This document shows, piece by piece, positions 18,904-28,183 of a stretch of 64,000 nt of DNA; positions within the stretch are counted from its first letter, which is position 1; each line of letters begins with the position of its first letter. Origin of the DNA: Clostridium sp. AF27-2AA (GTDB lineage: Bacteria > Bacillota > Clostridia > Lachnospirales > Lachnospiraceae); the NCBI RefSeq assembly GCF_003478505.1, contig NZ_QUFI01000012.1, forward strand, positions 40,588 to 104,587, written 5' to 3'. The notes beneath the pieces are model-generated. The model searched no databases. It was not told the origin of the DNA and saw nothing but the letters and a program-made list of their open reading frames with translations. Made by a program: the position numbers and the translations under genes.

Positions 18904-20016
18904 CTATTTGATGATGTCAAGAATATCCTTTGCATTGTCAGGAGTAACCTTTACATAGTCAACCATATTAACCGGATCAACAGTCTCGCCGTTTAAGAAC
19001 TTCACAGCCATGTCTGCTGCGGTCTTTGCCTGGCCCATGTAATCGTTGAATACGGTACCGGTCATCTTGCCCTCGGTGATATCCTGAACAGCCTCAGTCA
19101 GAGCGTCAACACCTACCAGATAGATATCCTCATTTACTTTTCTGCCTGCTGCATCGATCGCCTGCAGTGCGCCAAGTGCCATTGCATCGTTGTTACAGAA
19201 AACAACCTCGATCTTGTCGCCGAACTGGGTTAAAGCATCCTGAACGATCTGCTGGCCCTTTGCCTGATCCCAGTCACCTCTCTGAAGGAGAAGTTCTTCA
19301 ACTTCCAGACCTGCATCGGTCAGTGCCTTTACAGAGAACTCAGTTCTGTACTGTGCATCTACGTTCTCCGGATCGCCCTGAACCATGATGTAGCTTACTT
19401 TGCCATCGCCGTTGATATCGCCCTTGTTAGCGGTCTCAACGATCTCTTCACCCTGATAGGTACCGGACTGTCTTGCATCTGCACCAACATAGGTTGCGCT
19501 GATGCTGTCAGAAGCCCATCTCTCTTCCTCTGCGGTATCCGGCTCACGGTTGATGTAAACAACCGGGATACCTGCATCCTTACACATATCGGTTACCTGC
19601 GGTGCGGAGGAAGCCTGTACCAGATTCAGGATCATAACGTCAACGCCGGAAGCGATGAAGTTCTGGATCTGGTTTGTCTGCTCTGCCTGATCGCCCTTAC
19701 CATCCTGGATGGTGATGTTTTCTTTCTTGAAGCCAAGCTCCTCGGTTAAATATCTCTCCAGCTCGGTACGGTACAGAGTCATGAAGTTATCATCGAATTT
19801 ATAAATGGAAATGCCGACTTTCTTATCGGAAAAATCGCCGCCTGCTGCCTCTTTCACTTCTGCTGCGGTGGTCTCTGCCTCTTTTGCTGCCTCAGTAGTA
19901 GCGGCCTCGGTAGCTGCTGCGGTGGTCTCTGCCGGTTTGCTTCCGCCACATGCTGTCATGGACAGGATCATGCAGGATGCCATTGCCATTGCGGTTACTT
20001 TTTTAGTTAATTTCAT
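18904..20016 (-). CDS. mglB: Galactose/glucose-binding lipoprotein
   Basis: 370 residues. Signal with lipobox SMTAC (Cys23), Ala/Thr/Glu-rich linker (24-58), then the periplasmic-binding fold of galactose-binding proteins: VGISIYKFDDNFM at 67-79, the sugar-contacting NREPD (156-160), the calcium loop DINGDGKVSY at 200-209 and FCNNDAMALGALQA with the ligand-binding Asn-Asp pair. Delivers sugar to MglAC. It has its own promoter and AGGGAGG ribosome site. Confidence 0.94.
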   Translation of the reverse strand: MKLTKKVTAMAMASCMILSMTACGGSKPAETTAAATEAATTEAAKEAETTAAEVKEAAGGDFSDKKVGISIYKFDDNFMTLYRTELERYLTEELGFKKENITIQDGKGDQAEQTNQIQNFIASGVDVMILNLVQASSAPQVTDMCKDAGIPVVYINREPDTAEEERWASDSISATYVGADARQSGTYQGEEIVETANKGDINGDGKVSYIMVQGDPENVDAQYRTEFSVKALTDAGLEVEELLLQRGDWDQAKGQQIVQDALTQFGDKIEVVFCNNDAMALGALQAIDAAGRKVNEDIYLVGVDALTEAVQDITEGKMTGTVFNDYMGQAKTAADMAVKFLNGETVDPVNMVDYVKVTPDNAKDILDIIK

Positions 20017-20089
20017 AATGTAAATCCTCCCTTAAATAAAATTGTCATAGTTTGTAAGTTTTTGTTTACTTTCTCCATCTGACAAGCTT

Positions 20090-20118
20090 ATTATAATGGT
20101 GGATTGTGCATTTTTCCA
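20090..20118 (-). promoter_or_regulatory. Candidate promoter of mglBAC
   Basis: Minus strand TGGAAA (20118-20113), 17-bp spacer, TATAAT (20095-20090). The region between the second binding-protein gene and mglB is AT-rich; no clear catabolite-response element was seen. Confidence 0.5.
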
Positions 20119-20166
20119 TAGGATTTTCTTTCCTGGATTATTGAATTTTTTCGATTATACAATTTT

Positions 20167-21213
20167 TTATGGATTTATTTTCTCTTTTACGACATTATTC
20201 TGCCGGCTCCAGTAATATTTTCCTTTGTCCAGCGTAATTTCGCCCGGAATTGGTTCACCCATTCCGGCTGCGGCGGCAATCGTAAAGATCGCATTCGCAT
20301 AGCCGGTTTTATCCGATGACACAGTTCCCAGCATCTTTCCGCTCTGCACGGCATCCTGTCCCTGCGTAGTTCCGTCAATCCCCACAACGCTGATTTTCTT
20401 TCCTCCGGCACGGTCCAGGGCATCGATCGCTCCCAGAGCCATATCGTCGTTATTGCTGAGGACCAGCTCAATGGTATCCGGATACAGCTCCAGCCACTGC
20501 TCCATCAGGGCCGAGGCCTGGGAGCGCTCCCAGTTGGCAATGCCTCCGGTGATTTTTTCAATAGGGACACCCCGGTCCTTTAACGTCTGGACAGACCACT
20601 CTGTCCGGATCAGGGAATCCTGGTGATTGCTTTCTCCCTCCAGCAGTACATAGCTGATAACACCGTCCCCGTTTTTGTCCATGGAAGCCGGATCCTTTTC
20701 ATACTGGTCCGCCACGATTTCCGCCTCCAGCACCGCGGATTCTTTGGCATCCGCACCAACATAGTAAAGCCTGTCCCAGCGGTCCATATCCTCCTCGACG
20801 GGCTGACGGTTAAAAAACACTACCGGTATATCAGCAGCCGCTGCTGCATCTATGATCCCGGAGGAGGTTGTGCGGTCCACCGGATTGACACAGAGCGTAT
20901 CACAGCCCAGCGATATAAAGCGTTCCACCTGCTTATTCTGGACGTACTGATTTCCCTTGGCATCCTGAATGTCCAGTGTCACCTTGATGCCCGTCTCCTG
21001 TTCATATTCCTTTGCCCTCTTTTCCAGCTCCGACCGGATATTGCCGATAAAGGTGTCATCTGCCCGGTACAGGCTTACTCCGATGCGGATCGCATGCTTC
21101 TTCTCCGGGGCAGCGCCCGCCCGGCAGCCGGAAAGCAATATGCAGGCCAGGGCCATACAGGCCGCAGAAACTATCTTCCGGTCACATTTTTTCTTATTCC
21201 TGTGTTTTTTCAT
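20167..21213 (-). CDS. Second galactose-type binding lipoprotein, in the sensor operon
   Basis: 348 residues from MKKHRNKKK; AGGAGG lies before this ATG. Lipobox LLSGC. It is a clear paralogue of the MglB downstream: IRIGVSLYRADDTFI, FFNRQPVEEDMDRW, calcium loop DKNGDGVISY, LSNNDDMALGAIDAL and VVGIDGT. It lies 13 bp after the membrane-anchored binding protein and in line with the histidine kinase and response regulator, so it more likely presents sugar to the sensor than to the importer. It could also serve both. Confidence 0.85.
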   Translation of the reverse strand: MKKHRNKKKCDRKIVSAACMALACILLSGCRAGAAPEKKHAIRIGVSLYRADDTFIGNIRSELEKRAKEYEQETGIKVTLDIQDAKGNQYVQNKQVERFISLGCDTLCVNPVDRTTSSGIIDAAAAADIPVVFFNRQPVEEDMDRWDRLYYVGADAKESAVLEAEIVADQYEKDPASMDKNGDGVISYVLLEGESNHQDSLIRTEWSVQTLKDRGVPIEKITGGIANWERSQASALMEQWLELYPDTIELVLSNNDDMALGAIDALDRAGGKKISVVGIDGTTQGQDAVQSGKMLGTVSSDKTGYANAIFTIAAAAGMGEPIPGEITLDKGKYYWSRQNNVVKEKINP

Positions 21214-21226
21214 TACGAACCGCCTC

Positions 21227-22198
21227 CTACTCAATGGGATAAAGCATTTTCTCGAATTCCGGGCTGCGCAGGTCTTCTTTCCGGATATAATAGCTCTCCA
21301 GCACCGTTGCCTCTTCCGTTTTCTGATTGGACAAAATCTCCACGGCACGCCGGACGCTTAAGTATCCGGTACTGAAATCATCTGTCACACTAAGCCCGCT
21401 TATCACGCCGCGGTCCAGATAATTCAAAAGCGGCGTGGCAGTCCCGCGGCCGTACAAACCGCTGACATGCTCCGGATATACGCTGCTGTCGGCCAGAATC
21501 TGTGCCGTCTCAAGAAGTGTTTCCGCGTCCAGGGCAATGATCACTGCCTGGGTGGATTCCGGATAAACCAGTTCTTCCACGATCTTGCGGATGCTTCCGT
21601 CACCGTGGCGCACAAATTTCTTGATCTCACAGCCGCCTCCACGCAGAACCGATTCCACGCCATCCTGAAAATGCCGTCGGGCCGCCGATTTTCTGGAGCT
21701 GTAAAACAGATAATAAGGAATCTGGTTTCCATGCTCATTCAGAGCCTGTCTGGCAAGATTCTGTCCCATGGCATCGTAATCGGTGGAAACCACTGCTGAT
21801 ACCTTATCCCGCGGAAGCTCAGCATTGACAAGCACTAGCGGGATCTGTACCCGTTTATCCGCCAGGGCGGATTCCAGGGCAGATTCCTCCACAGGCATCA
21901 CGATCAGTGCCCTCGCACCGTCCTGCTGCTCTCTTGCCATCCGCTCGATCTGCTGGGAAGCATCACCGCCCTCATACAGCGTGATCATGCTTACATCCGC
22001 ATTCAGCTCAATGGCTGCCCGGTCCACGCCCTTCTTAAAATTCTGGTAAGACTCATCCGTCGTGTCATCCAGGATCACCGAAACCGGATAAATTTCGTTT
22101 TTCCGCTCCTTGATCAGAAGATTCGTAGAAGAAATCAGATACAGAAAGAGCAGTACGAACCCATAAATGACCCAGAGCCATGTATCCCGTTTTCTCAT
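21227..22198 (-). CDS. Membrane-anchored periplasmic-binding-domain protein, likely co-sensor
   Basis: 323 residues. One N-terminal helix (about 7-27, no lipobox) keeps the protein at the membrane; the rest is a Peripla_BP_4 sugar-binding fold (VSVILDDTTDESYQNFKKGV, ALIVMPVEESALESAL, VVSTDYDAMGQNLA, VIIALDAETLLETA, GLSVTDDFSTGYLSV). Its start overlaps the stop of the histidine kinase gene by 4 bp (ATGA), so the two are translationally coupled. In related clostridial operons such proteins sit beside YesM-type kinases and are thought to sense sugars with them. Confidence 0.82.
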   Translation of the reverse strand: MRKRDTWLWVIYGFVLLFLYLISSTNLLIKERKNEIYPVSVILDDTTDESYQNFKKGVDRAAIELNADVSMITLYEGGDASQQIERMAREQQDGARALIVMPVEESALESALADKRVQIPLVLVNAELPRDKVSAVVSTDYDAMGQNLARQALNEHGNQIPYYLFYSSRKSAARRHFQDGVESVLRGGGCEIKKFVRHGDGSIRKIVEELVYPESTQAVIIALDAETLLETAQILADSSVYPEHVSGLYGRGTATPLLNYLDRGVISGLSVTDDFSTGYLSVRRAVEILSNQKTEEATVLESYYIRKEDLRSPEFEKMLYPIE

Positions 22199-23988
22199 AC
22201 CGTTTTCTCCTTTTCCTGAATTTCCCGGTAATCCACCGCCGGAAGATGGATGCGGATCGTGGTGCCCTCATCCGGCTCCGACTCAATAAACAGTCCGTAT
22301 TCATTTCCGAAATACAGTCTTATCCGCTCATTCACATTTTTAACGCCGATCCCGGAGCCGCGCTTTGAGGAAACATGTGCGTGATCCGTCAGCAGATTTT
22401 CTACCTGTTCCTCCGTCATGCCAAGACCGTTATCCAGCACGGTAAACCAAAGTCCGTCTTCCTTTTGTTCTGCTTTTATTTCAATGATGCCGTCCCCGTC
22501 CTTAAATTCCATGCCATGATAGATCGCGTTTTCCACAAGCGGCTGCAGCATCAGCTTCAGACTTGCATACCCCAGAACCTCCGGCGCCGCGTCAATGGTG
22601 TAGGTGAACTTATTCTTAAAACGCATCTGCTGGATCATCAGATAGTTGCGCACATGTTCTAATTCGTCCCGCACCGGAATGATACTCTTTCCCTTGCTTA
22701 AGCTGATGCGGAAGAAACGGGCCAGGGCCGTAACCACCCGGACCGCCTCCGACTTCTGCTCGTTCTCGATCATCCACACGATGATATCCAGGGTATTGTA
22801 AAGAAAATGCGGATTGATCTGGGACTGGAGCGTGTCAAATTCGCTTTTACGCTTGGATTCATGCTCTGCCACAATATCCTGCATCAGCACCTTGATCTGG
22901 CGCGCCATGTCACCGATGGAACGCCCCAGATGCCGGATCTCATAGGATCCGCCCTGATAAACCTCCACATCCAGGTTCCCGTTCTCCAGCGCGTTGACTG
23001 ATTTTTCCAGCTCCCGGATCGGGATGGTAATGCGGGAGGAAATCGATGCATTGATGATCATCAGCATAAACAGGAACAGCGCGATCAGAAATACCATAAA
23101 CAATTTGGTCTTTAACGTATTCAGATAGCTTTCTTTTTCAGGTGTAACGCCCACCAGCTTCCAGCCGGTATAGCCCACCGATTTGACCGTTACATCCCGG
23201 ATCTCGCCCTGATAGGACTCCCGGCAGTTGCCATCGCGGTAACCGGCAGCAGCCCGGAAATTTTCCTGCATCTGCCCCGCGTCGATCAGCTGCATCTGCG
23301 GGTGGTAGATCAGCTGTCCGCCCGGACTCACCAGATAAAGGTAGCCGTGATTTCCCATGGTGATGCTGTCCAACAGCTGCTTTAAGCTTCCATAGGTAAT
23401 GTCGATCAGCAAAATTCCCTGCTCGGCCGAAACGCCCTTCGTGATCTCTACCGCACGGGTCATGGTAATGACCCAGGTATACTGGTTTTCATCACTGTCA
23501 AAAATATACTGTACATGCGGTGTTGTAAAATGCAGATTTTCCGTGCGCTCCAGCGTGTCCGTAAACCAGTCCTCCGCTGTCACATCCAGCCCGGTCTTTA
23601 AGCGTGCTGCCGGAAAGGTATCGATCAGCTCTCCCTGCTTTGAAAACAGTGCAATATTGGACACACAGTCCCGGTTATTATCGTAAAGAAGGTTCAGTTC
23701 ATTGTGGATACTTTCCGTGGAAAGATCCGCATTCTTTATGACATCATAATAAAGGGAATCCGACAGCTTCATAATGGTACGCAGGTAGGAATCCACCGAA
23801 TGGTTTACCTGTGCCAGCATCGTCTGGTTTTCCTCCTGGATGGCCGCCGTCATCTGTCCTACCAGACGTCCGTAGAACGAAATCCCCATCAGGATCAGGG
23901 CCGTCAGCGCACTGATGGTGAAATACAGATAGATGGTAGAACGGATGCTGACACGGCTGAAAAATTCCGTCAGTTTTTTCTTTGCCAT
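22195..23988 (-). CDS. Sensor histidine kinase, YesM type
   Basis: 597 residues. Helix at about 19-39, extracytoplasmic Cache-like domain (45-290), second helix 297-316, HAMP (318-370), His_kinase domain with the phospho-acceptor in QINPHFLYNTLD (His394) and a C-terminal HATPase with DNGLGMT and GSGIGVKNVNERI. Phosphorylates the AraC-type regulator whose gene ends 12 bp upstream. Probably reports an extracellular sugar, given the two binding proteins that follow it. Confidence 0.93.
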   Translation of the reverse strand: MAKKKLTEFFSRVSIRSTIYLYFTISALTALILMGISFYGRLVGQMTAAIQEENQTMLAQVNHSVDSYLRTIMKLSDSLYYDVIKNADLSTESIHNELNLLYDNNRDCVSNIALFSKQGELIDTFPAARLKTGLDVTAEDWFTDTLERTENLHFTTPHVQYIFDSDENQYTWVITMTRAVEITKGVSAEQGILLIDITYGSLKQLLDSITMGNHGYLYLVSPGGQLIYHPQMQLIDAGQMQENFRAAAGYRDGNCRESYQGEIRDVTVKSVGYTGWKLVGVTPEKESYLNTLKTKLFMVFLIALFLFMLMIINASISSRITIPIRELEKSVNALENGNLDVEVYQGGSYEIRHLGRSIGDMARQIKVLMQDIVAEHESKRKSEFDTLQSQINPHFLYNTLDIIVWMIENEQKSEAVRVVTALARFFRISLSKGKSIIPVRDELEHVRNYLMIQQMRFKNKFTYTIDAAPEVLGYASLKLMLQPLVENAIYHGMEFKDGDGIIEIKAEQKEDGLWFTVLDNGLGMTEEQVENLLTDHAHVSSKRGSGIGVKNVNERIRLYFGNEYGLFIESEPDEGTTIRIHLPAVDYREIQEKEKTV

Positions 23989-24000
23989 AGCGCCTCCTCA

Positions 24001-25611
24001 TCAGCCATTCTGAGTGCCGCGGTATTTCGTCGGAGAAATGCCGAAGCGTTTCTTGAACACGTAGCTGAAATAATTCTGCTCCTGATATCCCACCTTCTGG
24101 GCAATCACATAGGTCTTGTCGTCGGTCTCATTTAAGAGCTCCACTGCCTTTTGCAGACGCACCTCCGTCAGGTAAGCAATGTAAGTCTGGCCCGTCACCT
24201 TGCGGAACATCGTGGAAAAATAAGCAGGGCTCATATGCAGCTCCCGGCAGATCATTTCCACAGAGAGGGAGGGATCCTGATAATGGTTTTCAATGTAACG
24301 CCGCGCTTCCAGGATCACCTTCTTGGTGGTATTGTCACGTTCCCGGTTTATGCTCTCATGGATCCTGAGAGATACGTCCAGGATCCACGTTTCAAATTCC
24401 TCCGGCTTTCCAATGGCTGCCGGGATATCCAGATACTGCTTTTCCGTATCAAAAATCTCACGGGTGGTGAGATCATACTGCTGCATCAGCCGGGTCACGC
24501 AGTTAAACAGGGAAAGCATATACAGCTGCTGCTGTCTGGCATGCACCCTGGCATCATCCATGCGAGCCATCAGACTGTGTATGGTTTCCCGGATTTTTTC
24601 CTCCGGGCCGAATTTCACCGCTGTGACGAAATCATTTTCATCCGCATTGTCAAATTTTAGTTTGCCGCGGCTAACAGGCTCTACATCATTGATATAAATC
24701 GTCTGGCCCACACCGACAATACTCCGGTAGCCCAGTGCGTCCACCGCAGACTGGTACACCCTGCTGAGCTCGGAAAGCTTCTGGCAGCTGTGTCCCACCG
24801 CAATGGTTACCGTGACCTCCAGAACCCTCCGGCACTCCTTACAGATATCTCCCAGGTGATCCAGAAGGCCCGTCTGGGAATTGTTCTCATCAATGGCCAC
24901 AATCAGGGTAATGCCGGCCGATGAGTTAAAGATGGTAAACCGGCAGTAATCTCTTAAATGGTCCTCCGCAATCTGCCGCACAGAAATCGGGACCAGCTCC
25001 TTTTGCAGGGCGTTCGGGCGTTCCGTAGTGTCTGCCTCAATATGGATCAGCACCGTCAGCCATTTTTGGGCATGAAGAATATCTACATTGTATTCCTGAA
25101 GCTTCTCCTCGATCATACCGGCATCGGCGGTTCCTCTCACCAGGTCGTTTAAGAAGACCGCGCGGAGGATCGGCAGGCTTTTCTGATAGCTCTCCCGCAA
25201 AAGAGCAGCATCACGCCGCTGGCTGATTTCCTCATCCAGATTCTTTTTGACCCGGGTGAGGATCTCAGAAAGCTCCTCAACGTTCACCGGCTTTAAAATA
25301 TACTCCGTCACGTTCAGCTTGATAGCCTGCTGCGCATACTCAAAATCGTCGAAGCCGGAAAAAATCAGAACCTTCATGGACGGGTACTTCTGCCGGATCC
25401 TTTCTGTCAGCGTCAGGCCGTCCATAAAGGGCATGCGGATATCCGTCATGACGACCTCCGGCTCCAGCTGTTCAATCTTTTCCAATGCCTCTGCTCCGTT
25501 CTCCGCATCTCCGACCACCTCAAACCCCAGGCGATTCCAGTCAATCTTTCGTATGATGCCCTTGCGCACTTCCTCCTCGTCGTCCACAAGGATGATCCGA
25601 TATAAGCTCAT
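24001..25611 (-). CDS. Response regulator with AraC-type DNA-binding domain, YesN type
   Basis: 536 residues. Receiver domain (1-125) with the acidic pair Asp10-Asp11, phospho-acceptor Asp57 (VVMTDIRMP) and the conserved lysine in ILKPVN. A long middle region (130-420) typical of this family follows, then two helix-turn-helix motifs of AraC type in the last 100 residues (SVEMICRELHMSPAYFSTMF and YVIAQKVGYQEQNYFSYVFK). Likely activates mglBAC. It starts only 19 bp after cobD, with no room for a promoter in the gap. Confidence 0.93.
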   Translation of the reverse strand: MSLYRIILVDDEEEVRKGIIRKIDWNRLGFEVVGDAENGAEALEKIEQLEPEVVMTDIRMPFMDGLTLTERIRQKYPSMKVLIFSGFDDFEYAQQAIKLNVTEYILKPVNVEELSEILTRVKKNLDEEISQRRDAALLRESYQKSLPILRAVFLNDLVRGTADAGMIEEKLQEYNVDILHAQKWLTVLIHIEADTTERPNALQKELVPISVRQIAEDHLRDYCRFTIFNSSAGITLIVAIDENNSQTGLLDHLGDICKECRRVLEVTVTIAVGHSCQKLSELSRVYQSAVDALGYRSIVGVGQTIYINDVEPVSRGKLKFDNADENDFVTAVKFGPEEKIRETIHSLMARMDDARVHARQQQLYMLSLFNCVTRLMQQYDLTTREIFDTEKQYLDIPAAIGKPEEFETWILDVSLRIHESINRERDNTTKKVILEARRYIENHYQDPSLSVEMICRELHMSPAYFSTMFRKVTGQTYIAYLTEVRLQKAVELLNETDDKTYVIAQKVGYQEQNYFSYVFKKRFGISPTKYRGTQNG

Positions 25612-25630
25612 GGTCTGCCTTCTCCTTTGA

Positions 25631-26734
25631 TTATTTTCCTGTTTCCTCCAGAATCTGCTCCAGGGTATGGACCAGAATCTGGTTTTCCTTCTGTCCGCTC
25701 ACGCAGACACGGTAATATCCGCAGGCAAGTCCCGTAAAATTGCTGCAGTCCCGCAGCAGGATCCCCCGCTTTAAGCATGCCTCATACAAGTAGAGAGGTC
25801 CTGGCTCTTGCCCGTAAAAAAACAAAATAAAATTGATATCGGAATCGTAAACCCGAAATCCCATTCTGCGAAGCTCCCGGGTAAGGTATACCCTTCCTGC
25901 TTTTAAAAGCTCCCTTGCTTCGTTTAAATACATGCTATCCCGCAATGCCGCGCATCCTGCCTCCTGGGCAGGCACGGAAATGCTCCAGGGCTGGCGTCCG
26001 GCAGAAAGCCTGCGCAAAAGCCCGCGGTCTGCGCTGATTCCATAGCCCAGTCTCAGCCCCGCCATCGCATAGGTTTTGGTAAACGCCCTCAGAATAAACA
26101 GCTTCGGAAAATGCTCTGCTTCCGGTACAGCACTGTATGCTTCCGGGTGATCCAGAAGGTCACAGAAGCATTCATCCAGGACCATCCAGGTTCCGGTCTC
26201 CTCACAGCACTTTGCAATCTGCAGGATCTGCTCCCTGGAAATAGCATGCCCCGTCGGATTATTGGGATTGCAGAAAAAGATAAGGTCTGTATCCGGTGTG
26301 ATCTGCTCACAAAGCTGCTGCACATCCGGAAGAAAACCGTTTTCCGGGCAAAGACGGCTGTAGCGGATCTCACAGTCTGACCGGGCAAGTGCCTGCTCAT
26401 ACTCCGCAAATCCAGGTGAAAGCAAAAGTGCCTGCCTTGGCTTTATGGTCTGCACCAGCCCATAAATAAGATCGGCCGCGCCGTTGGAGCAGAGAATCCT
26501 GTCTGCCGCAATCTGATGATAATCGGCAAGTGCTCTCGTAAGCGCTTCACACTGCGGATCCGGATAGCGTCCCCAGTCCTCCACGGTTTCTTTCAGCCTC
26601 CGTTTCACCCCTTCCGGCATGCCAAGGGGATTCAAATTGATGGAGAAATCATACCGGACCGGATTCCGGTAAATATCTCCGCCATGCCGGACCCGCTTGT
26701 CCTGCTGACAGGTGGTTATCTGCTGTTTTTTCAT
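25631..26734 (-). CDS. cobD: L-threonine-O-3-phosphate decarboxylase (cobalamin aminopropanol arm)
   Basis: 367 residues from MKKQQITTC; GGGAGG lies 9 nt upstream and the ATG overlaps the cbiB stop (ATGA). PLP fold type I, HisC-like: CNPNNPTG at 155-162, DECFCDLLD, and FTKTYAMAGLRLGY with the PLP lysine at 220. The N-terminal HGGDIYR (18-24) is diagnostic of CobD rather than HisC. Makes (R)-1-amino-2-propanol phosphate for attachment to cobyrate by CbiB. Last cobalamin gene of the operon. Confidence 0.9.
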   Translation of the reverse strand: MKKQQITTCQQDKRVRHGGDIYRNPVRYDFSINLNPLGMPEGVKRRLKETVEDWGRYPDPQCEALTRALADYHQIAADRILCSNGAADLIYGLVQTIKPRQALLLSPGFAEYEQALARSDCEIRYSRLCPENGFLPDVQQLCEQITPDTDLIFFCNPNNPTGHAISREQILQIAKCCEETGTWMVLDECFCDLLDHPEAYSAVPEAEHFPKLFILRAFTKTYAMAGLRLGYGISADRGLLRRLSAGRQPWSISVPAQEAGCAALRDSMYLNEARELLKAGRVYLTRELRRMGFRVYDSDINFILFFYGQEPGPLYLYEACLKRGILLRDCSNFTGLACGYYRVCVSGQKENQILVHTLEQILEETGK

Positions 26735-27741
26735 AGTCCCATACCTCCCGGTGCGAACATACAACAGATCAGCGCCACTGCCGCCGCACAGACTGCCAGA
26801 GTCAGAACCGAGGCCACATACATCAGGCGATTGGCTCTCGGGATATCCTCCGGTTCTATCGGGCGAAGGGCATCGCCGATGGTAGGCTTATGATACAGCT
26901 CGCCAAAATACCAGGCATCCCCCGCAAGCTGCACGCCCAGTGCCCCGGCGCAGGCAGACTCACTCTGGGCCGAATTCGGGCTTTTATGGTTTCTGCGGTC
27001 CCGCCTCCAGATTTTAAATGCGTTTTTCCCGCTCATTCCCGGGATCAGGCAGGCCGCCGCCGCAAAGGCCAGGCCGGTAAGCCTTGCCGGGATATAATTG
27101 ACCAGGTCATCCAGCTTTGCCGCCGCACGGCCGAAATACAGGTATTTCTCGTTCTTATAACCAACCATGGAATCCATGGTGTTGACTGCCTTATAAAAGA
27201 AGCCGCCAACCGGACCGAAAAAGAACAGAAATAACAGCGGGGCAATGACACCGTCTGACGCATTTTCCGCTACAGTCTCCACCGCCGCCCTGGTGACGCC
27301 CTCTGCCGTCAGCCTCTCTGTATCACGCCCGACGATCATGGATACCGCATAGCGGGCGCCGTTTAAATCCTTCTCCTTCAGTTTCCGATATACCTTCATG
27401 CTCTCCGTTTTTAACGAGCGGGCCGCAAGGATCCAGCCGTCAAGCACACACATGAGGGCAAAACGGAGATAAGGATGGAGGAAGCCAGCTGCCAGCAGAA
27501 GCACTGCCGTGATCACCACCGTCATACAGGGAATGGTCACGGCCAGCGCCGCCCCGGCCAGAAGCAGATTCTGCGGGGTATCTGCCACGTTCCTTCGAAG
27601 CTGCTTTTCCATACGGGAGATCAGGCTGCCGATCCCGCAGACCGGGTGCCAGAGTCCCTGCGGATCTCCCACGATAAAGTCGATCAGAAAGCCAATACAG
27701 GCTGCTGACGCATATTCCATCCAAAGCTGTGTTAATCTCAT
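26731..27741 (-). CDS. cbiB: Adenosylcobinamide-phosphate synthase CbiB
   Basis: 336 residues, integral membrane. Joins aminopropanol phosphate to adenosylcobyric acid. Motifs: FLIDFIVGDPQGLWHPV near the N-terminus, AVETVAENASDGVIAPL, YKAVNTMDSMVGYKNEKY and a final hydrophobic segment. Starts 25 bp after the short cobU-like gene and overlaps cobD by 4 bp. Confidence 0.95.
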   Translation of the reverse strand: MRLTQLWMEYASAACIGFLIDFIVGDPQGLWHPVCGIGSLISRMEKQLRRNVADTPQNLLLAGAALAVTIPCMTVVITAVLLLAAGFLHPYLRFALMCVLDGWILAARSLKTESMKVYRKLKEKDLNGARYAVSMIVGRDTERLTAEGVTRAAVETVAENASDGVIAPLLFLFFFGPVGGFFYKAVNTMDSMVGYKNEKYLYFGRAAAKLDDLVNYIPARLTGLAFAAAACLIPGMSGKNAFKIWRRDRRNHKSPNSAQSESACAGALGVQLAGDAWYFGELYHKPTIGDALRPIEPEDIPRANRLMYVASVLTLAVCAAAVALICCMFAPGGMGL

Positions 27742-27766
27742 GCTGCTTTACATTCCTTTTGTCTTT

Positions 27767-28090
27767 TTATTTGATCCGGGCCGCAATGCCGCACTGCACC
27801 CGGTAAACCTCTGCTGCCGCTGCCGCTAACATCTGTCCGGCATGGCCCACGGCCTCGCGGTAGTCCCGCTCTGACTTCTCCATAGGGACAATGCCGCAGC
27901 CCACCTCATCCAGCGTGATCACCGCAGGCGGGTTCACAAGAATCTGCCGTGTGAACGCTTCCGGATCTTCTCCGGCTTCCAGCGCCGCGCGGATGCGGTC
28001 CTGAAAATCGGCAAGGACCGTTCCCCCGCCACAGATCTGTGCTGCATATGCTTTCTTTCCCTGAAAGCTTCCTCCAATAACAAGAATCAT
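27767..28090 (-). CDS. Short CobU-like protein
   Basis: 107 residues. Starts with a CobU-type P-loop, MILVIGGSFQGKKAYAAQ, and ends with the CobU C-terminal signature EVGCGIVPMEKSERDYREAVGHAG. The central part of CobU, including the histidine used for guanylylation, is absent. AAGGAG lies 10 nt before the ATG. A complete cobU lies two genes upstream in the same operon, so this may be a paralogue with a reduced role, for example kinase only or a partner of CobU. It is not obviously decayed, since the frame is intact and both ends are conserved. Confidence 0.75.
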   Translation of the reverse strand: MILVIGGSFQGKKAYAAQICGGGTVLADFQDRIRAALEAGEDPEAFTRQILVNPPAVITLDEVGCGIVPMEKSERDYREAVGHAGQMLAAAAAEVYRVQCGIAARIK

Positions 28091-28183
28091 AATGTGTCAA
28101 CTCCTTGCTGTGTTTATCTGTTTCGCCGCAGAACATGGTGTATCTGCGGCAAATCCGCTGCTGCACTTGCGGCTGCATGCTAT

